From Emticicia soli (lineage in GTDB: Bacteria > Bacteroidota > Bacteroidia > Cytophagales > Spirosomataceae), in contig NZ_JBBEWC010000008.1 in assembly GCF_037860775.1 (NCBI RefSeq), positions 310,001-374,000 on the forward strand: 64,000 nucleotides of DNA, read 5' to 3'. Below, in pieces: positions 60,639 through 64,000 of the stretch. Within the stretch, counting starts at the first letter, position 1, and the number at the start of each line of letters is the position of its first letter. The notes beneath the pieces are model-generated. The model ran no database searches, was not told the origin of the DNA, and saw only the letters and a list, made by a program, of their open reading frames with translations. A program made the translations under genes and the position numbers.

Positions 60639-61253
60639 TTACAGCGTTTCTAGCTCTTTCTGAAGGTTTTTCTTAGCGGCAGATTCGTATTTGTTGAAGA
60701 AATAATCAGTCTTAAATATCCTGTCCATGTCCAGAAAATGCCTTAATACTTTTTTTCTGCCGGGCTTATAAAGCAAATCAGGATAAATGCTGTATTCTTT
60801 TCTTACCTGTTGGGTGTAGAGCGTATACGTTTCTGGGTCTTTGCCTAAAACAGAGAGGTCGGCATCGGTAAAGTAGTTGGTATCAGTATTATCGCTCAAT
60901 GTATGTTTTTTAGTAGCAATAATCTGTGTGTGGCAGGTATCAACTATATGGGTAGGCACTCCAATTGCTTGCATCCTCTTTTGTGCGAGGTCGGCACTTT
61001 GCTCTTCATTATCACTTTTTAGTACGTTATACACGGCATCATGATAATAGAGCGAAAATAAAACCGTGTCCCAATCTTGAATTTCAGTTTTAATGTTGTT
61101 TAATTCAACAAGCATATTTTCAAGATGTGCCAATGTATGATAATGCCGCCCCTTTTGTGAATAGGCTTCTTCAAGTTCATGCCAGTATTTATGCACCAGA
61201 TTGGTATCTGATGTATAGCTTTTAAGCAAGTTTATGAAGGGTTGTTTTAGCAT
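60639..61253 (-). CDS. Predicted metal-dependent HD-superfamily phosphohydrolase
   Basis: A 204-residue HD-domain protein. The first histidine is in RHYHTLAHLENML (~36-48), the HD pair is in YYHDAVYNV (~68-76), and the QSADLAQKRM and YFTDADLSVLG segments complete the COG4339-like pattern. HD hydrolases cleave phosphate esters of nucleotides or related signals with metal; the substrate is unknown. It starts near the GC-rich dispersed repeat (61281-61385), which separates it from the FKBP gene on the same strand. Confidence 0.87.
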   Translation of the reverse strand: MLKQPFINLLKSYTSDTNLVHKYWHELEEAYSQKGRHYHTLAHLENMLVELNNIKTEIQDWDTVLFSLYYHDAVYNVLKSDNEEQSADLAQKRMQAIGVPTHIVDTCHTQIIATKKHTLSDNTDTNYFTDADLSVLGKDPETYTLYTQQVRKEYSIYPDLLYKPGRKKVLRHFLDMDRIFKTDYFFNKYESAAKKNLQKELETL

Positions 61254-61280
61254 GGGAGGGGAATACTTGATGTTGAAACC

Positions 61281-61385
61281 TTGTGCCCTAAATCCTTACG
61301 CAGCGGCCGCTCCCCAACTGTGGGGCGAGGGACTTTTTTTACTCCCTTCCCCACGGTTGGGGAAGGGTCGGGGATGGGGTCTTCT
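61281..61385. repeat. GC-rich dispersed repeat, type C (copy 2)
   Basis: Shares segment order with 24211-24316: CCCTAAATCC, CGCAGCGG, GGGGCGAGGGACTTTTT, a CCCTTCCCC hairpin around TTGGGGAAGGGT, and GGGGATGGGGT. Point differences and small gaps separate the two copies. Confidence 0.75.
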
Positions 61386-61427
61386 ATTAAGGAATAAGGT
61401 TTTATATCCCGAAAATTATTTGTCCTC

Positions 61428-61847
61428 TTATCTCACACTCACCAATTCAATTTCAAAAATCAAATCTTTTCCGGCAAGTTCGTGATTTGCGTCTAATTTT
61501 ACTTTGGTAGCAGATATTTCACGCACAATTACAGGTATTGCCTGTTGTCCGTTGTGCATATTCAAGGTACCACCTATTTCAAGAGGTATATCTTCCGGAA
61601 TATCCAAACGGTTGAATGTGAAAATCATGTCTTCTCTTACCGGGCCGTAAGCCTCTTCTGCCGGAATAAAAACTGTCTTTTTATCGCCGATGGCCATGCC
61701 TGTTACGCCATTGTCAAAACCCGGAATAACCATACCGCTACCAACCGTGAACTGTAATGGTTGCCGTCCTTCCGAACTGTCAAAAACTGTTCCGTCGCTT
61801 AGCGAGCCTTTATAATGTACATTTACTGTGTCGCCTGATTTTACCAT
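61428..61847 (-). CDS. FKBP-type peptidyl-prolyl isomerase, SlyD-like
   Basis: A 139-residue FKBP with an insert-in-flap domain. The FKBP parts are GDTVNVHYKGSLSDGTVFDSS, VIPGFDNGVTGMAIGDKKTV, and the C-terminal ANHELAGKDLIFEIELVSV. The middle part (~65-120, EEAYGPVREDMIFTFNRLD...) is the IF domain that gives SlyD-type enzymes chaperone activity. It lacks a histidine-rich tail, so nickel storage is not indicated. A cytoplasmic folding role is expected. The symbol is withheld because several SlyD-like paralogues exist in the family. Confidence 0.9.
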   Translation of the reverse strand: MVKSGDTVNVHYKGSLSDGTVFDSSEGRQPLQFTVGSGMVIPGFDNGVTGMAIGDKKTVFIPAEEAYGPVREDMIFTFNRLDIPEDIPLEIGGTLNMHNGQQAIPVIVREISATKVKLDANHELAGKDLIFEIELVSVR

Positions 61848-62112
61848 AACTGTATTTGTCTTACCCTGATAGGGGCTTAAAATGAATATATATTATTTAA
61901 TATCTACATTTATTTAAGCAACAAAGTTCTGAAATTGTTTTTGTTTTTAGGGTACAGTATTGTAAAAATACAATTTTAATCTCTTGTTTTTTTTATAAGT
62001 AACTGATTTTAAGTACTTTATGTGTTTGTGTTTTAGTTTAATCTTCTTTTAATCCTTGTTTAATGCGGGTATAATTCTTTGCCAACAATTTTGCTGTATC
62101 AAAACAGCAACA

Positions 62113-63366
62113 ATGAAACGCATTCGATACACTTTTTTATGGTTTTGCCTATTAGCCATAAAAACTGCCTCAGCACAAGATACCCTTCACCTGACGCTCC
62201 CACAAGCCGAAGAAGAGTTTACGCACAAAAACCTGCAATTAATTGCAGCCAAAATGGGTATCAACGAAAGTAAAGCTTATGAATTGCAAGCGAGTTTAAG
62301 GCCAAATCCGAGTTTGTATCTCGAACACATGCCTTATAATACGCAAAGAAAAGAATTAGGAGGTTTCAGCAAAAACAATGCACAACAAGTTTTGCAATAC
62401 CAACAGTTGTTGGAGGTTGCAGGTAAGAGAAACAAAAGGGTAGAACTGGCACGGCTGAACACCGAGCAAATACAGAACCAAACTTTGGTTTTGCTTCGTG
62501 ATTTGCAATATGCGCTTCGTACTTCTTTTTATGATTTGTACTACCAACAACAACAATTGAAAGTATATGATGAGGAGATTCTGACCTTGCAGCAAACGGT
62601 TAACCTTTATCAACAACAATTTGATAAAGGCAATGTACCTCTGAAAGACCTGGCTCGCCTTAAAGCCTACCTTTTTAACCTGAATACAGAAAGACAGCAG
62701 ATTTTAGCAACAATTATCGACGACCAAGCTGACTTGAATGTGTTAACCAATAATGTTGGCACATACATAGTAGCCGATGCAAACTTGCCAATCGTTAACC
62801 TGAATCAGTTTAAAATAGGCGATTTGGTAACGCAAGCAGAAGAAATCCGCAGTGATTTGAATGTAATAAGAACAGGCGTAAAACTAGAAAACCAAAACCT
62901 GGTTTTACAAAAGGCACTGGCAAAACCAGATATAAACCTGCAACTGAATTATGACCGTAACGGTGGATACATCAGTAATTATCTGGGTGTAGGTGTGGGT
63001 ATTTCGTTGCCATTCTTTAACAAAAACCAAGGTAACATAGAGGCGGCTAAAATACGTATCCAAACGGTGCAAACTGCTTTGCAGGCTTCGCAACTACAAG
63101 TACAGCAAAGTGTAATAAGTGCTTTTAGTAAGGCCTTACAAGCGGATAAAATGTATCAGACTTTTGATAATCGCTTTACCACCGACTTCTCGAAACTAAT
63201 AGATGGGGTAATAGTAAACTATAAAAAACAGAATATCGACGTGGTCGAATTCATAGATTTCTTCGATTCGTATAAGAATACCGTTATCCAGTTTAACCAA
63301 TTACAAAACAACCGCATGAAAGCCTTCGAAGACCTAAACTACGCAGTTGGGAAGGTAATCATTTAG
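62113..63366 (+). CDS. TolC-family outer-membrane efflux protein (CzcC-like)
   Basis: I start at 62113 (MKRIRYTFLWFCLLAIKTASAQ, signal peptide); the frame extends 19 codons upstream. The 417-residue protein has two OEP repeats with long helical stretches: LTLPQAEEEFTHKNLQLIAAKM, LRPNPSLYLEHMPYN and LDQQAISA-like heptads, then VGVGISLPFFNKNQGNIEAAKI, the classic second-repeat signature. It forms the trimeric outer-membrane channel of an RND pump. Similarity in layout to CzcC/CusC suggests metal efflux, an inference. The membrane fusion protein gene starts 170 bp downstream, separated by a 29-bp inverted repeat. Confidence 0.9.
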   Translation: MKRIRYTFLWFCLLAIKTASAQDTLHLTLPQAEEEFTHKNLQLIAAKMGINESKAYELQASLRPNPSLYLEHMPYNTQRKELGGFSKNNAQQVLQYQQLLEVAGKRNKRVELARLNTEQIQNQTLVLLRDLQYALRTSFYDLYYQQQQLKVYDEEILTLQQTVNLYQQQFDKGNVPLKDLARLKAYLFNLNTERQQILATIIDDQADLNVLTNNVGTYIVADANLPIVNLNQFKIGDLVTQAEEIRSDLNVIRTGVKLENQNLVLQKALAKPDINLQLNYDRNGGYISNYLGVGVGISLPFFNKNQGNIEAAKIRIQTVQTALQASQLQVQQSVISAFSKALQADKMYQTFDNRFTTDFSKLIDGVIVNYKKQNIDVVEFIDFFDSYKNTVIQFNQLQNNRMKAFEDLNYAVGKVII

Positions 63367-63376
63367 TGAATGTCTT

Positions 63377-63495
63377 GAACTGTGCCGCGACGGCGTACCG
63401 TTTTAACTGATTTGTTTGATTTACCTGATTTAGAGTGTAGTTGTCATTATAAATCATTAAATCAGGTAAAACGGTACGCCGTCGCGGCACAGTTC
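63377..63495. repeat. Perfect 29-bp inverted repeat between efflux genes
   Basis: The arm at 63377-63405 (GAACTGTGCCGCGACGGCGT... to TTTTA) and its exact reverse complement at 63467-63495 flank 61 bp. A second pairing exists inside: TTACCTGATTTA (63421-63432) with the AAATCAGGTAA at about 63459-63469, so two alternative folds compete. The GC-rich stem contrasts with the AT-rich loop. Confidence 0.8.
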
Positions 63496-63536
63496 AGACA
63501 AATAAATCAGGAACGAAATTTAAAACAATACGTAAA

Positions 63537-64000
63537 ATGAAAACGCTTAAAATATTCAATATATTAATAATTGCAGGGCTGGCAGCATTTTCGGCTCTAG
63601 GATTGGCTTCTTGTACTAACTCAGAAGCAGAAGATAAGAAAGACAGTGTTGCAGATAATTCTGCGCTTACGCCTGAACAAATGAAACATCTGGTAACAGC
63701 AGATGCCGAAATAAAAACAGTTGCTAATGATTTGAGCCTGACTGGAAAAATCCAGTTTAACGAAGATAAAGTTGTGAAAGTATTTCCGCTGGTAGGTGGT
63801 CATATTGAAGATGTAAAAATAGAATTAGGCGATTATGTGCAAAAAGGACAAGTGCTGGCTGTAATCAGAAGTGGTGATTTAGCCGATTTGCAACAGCAGG
63901 CAATATCAGCTCGTTCGCAACTATCAGTAGCACAAAAGAATGCCCAGGTAGCTGAAGATATGTCGAAATCAGGCTTGGCTTCGCAAAAAGATTTAGTAGC
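63537..64000 (+). CDS. RND efflux periplasmic adaptor (CzcB/CusB-like), partial
   Basis: The gene starts at ATG 63537 and is cut by the window edge after 154 codons. The lipoprotein signal is MKTLKIFNILIIAGLAAFSA... with the lipobox LASC. It is followed by TPEQMKHLVTADAEI, a barrel-sandwich (lipoyl-like) start LSLTGKIQFNEDKVVKVFPLVGG-type region (VGGHIEDVKIELGDYVQKGQVLA), and the alpha-hairpin start SGDLADLQQQAISARSQLSV. This is the membrane-fusion protein that links an RND pump to the TolC-like channel. The pump gene should lie beyond the right edge. Confidence 0.9.
   Translation, partial: MKTLKIFNILIIAGLAAFSALGLASCTNSEAEDKKDSVADNSALTPEQMKHLVTADAEIKTVANDLSLTGKIQFNEDKVVKVFPLVGGHIEDVKIELGDYVQKGQVLAVIRSGDLADLQQQAISARSQLSVAQKNAQVAEDMSKSGLASQKDLV

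Overview
The window looks like chromosome from a Bacteroidota bacterium of the order Cytophagales, probably the Spirosomaceae/Cytophagaceae group near Emticicia or its relatives. Supporting signs are AT-rich spacers, no clear Shine-Dalgarno sequences, candidate -7 boxes of the form TAnnTTTG, GWxTD and DUF3857 proteins, Ig-like and coathanger-type surface proteins, many exported proteins whose signal peptides end in AQ, and lipoproteins with an A/S-C lipobox. The genus is an inference. No rRNA, tRNA, CRISPR array or intact transposase was found.

Positions 1-29300 are mostly housekeeping genes in short operons on both strands. They include a partial site-2-type protease, a HAD phosphatase, a cysteine-less TlpA-like protein, accA with a beta-CASP nuclease, a PBP4-type D,D-peptidase, alpha/beta hydrolases, a truncated hemoglobin, an EEP-family membrane protein, dprA, an M20 amidohydrolase, a cation diffusion facilitator, an Lrp regulator divergent from cobalamin-dependent metH, alaS convergent with metH, a crotonase, an LRR protein overlapping a MerR gene, and rlmB overlapping a GWxTD lipoprotein gene. 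The spacers carry strong hairpins and several palindromic repeat families: GTGCC-type palindromes around the cation transporter, a long GC-rich repeat with a second copy at 61.3 kb, and a 187-bp MITE-like element at 8.8 kb.

Positions 29470-41300 form the most system-like region. A stand-alone LytTR regulator and two tandem PAS-like/LuxR paralogues sit beside four consecutive secreted surface-protein genes: a beta-helix protein; a protein with six DPGFGN repeats and Ig-like modules; an M23 peptidase with 14 propeller-type repeats; and a YadA-head/S74 fibre. An almost identical 18-bp palindrome lies at the same distance upstream of a -7-like box both at the LytTR gene and at the first surface gene, which suggests shared control. 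The second and third surface proteins end in the same type of C-terminal domain.

Positions 41450-64000 contain a GNAT enzyme, a Tat-exported Gfo/Idh/MocA oxidoreductase, an outer-membrane-type protein, a circularly permuted ATP-grasp enzyme, a DUF6580-like membrane protein, a TPR/DUF3857/transglutaminase protein, tandem SEC-C zinc-motif proteins, DoxX and VOC proteins, a TipA-like MerR regulator, a minus-strand run of one beta-barrel plus three paralogous lipoproteins, a Cthe_2159-like beta-helix lipoprotein, an HD hydrolase and an SlyD-type FKBP. The window ends in a CzcC/CzcB-type RND efflux operon, cut by the right edge, with a perfect 29-bp inverted repeat between its first two genes.
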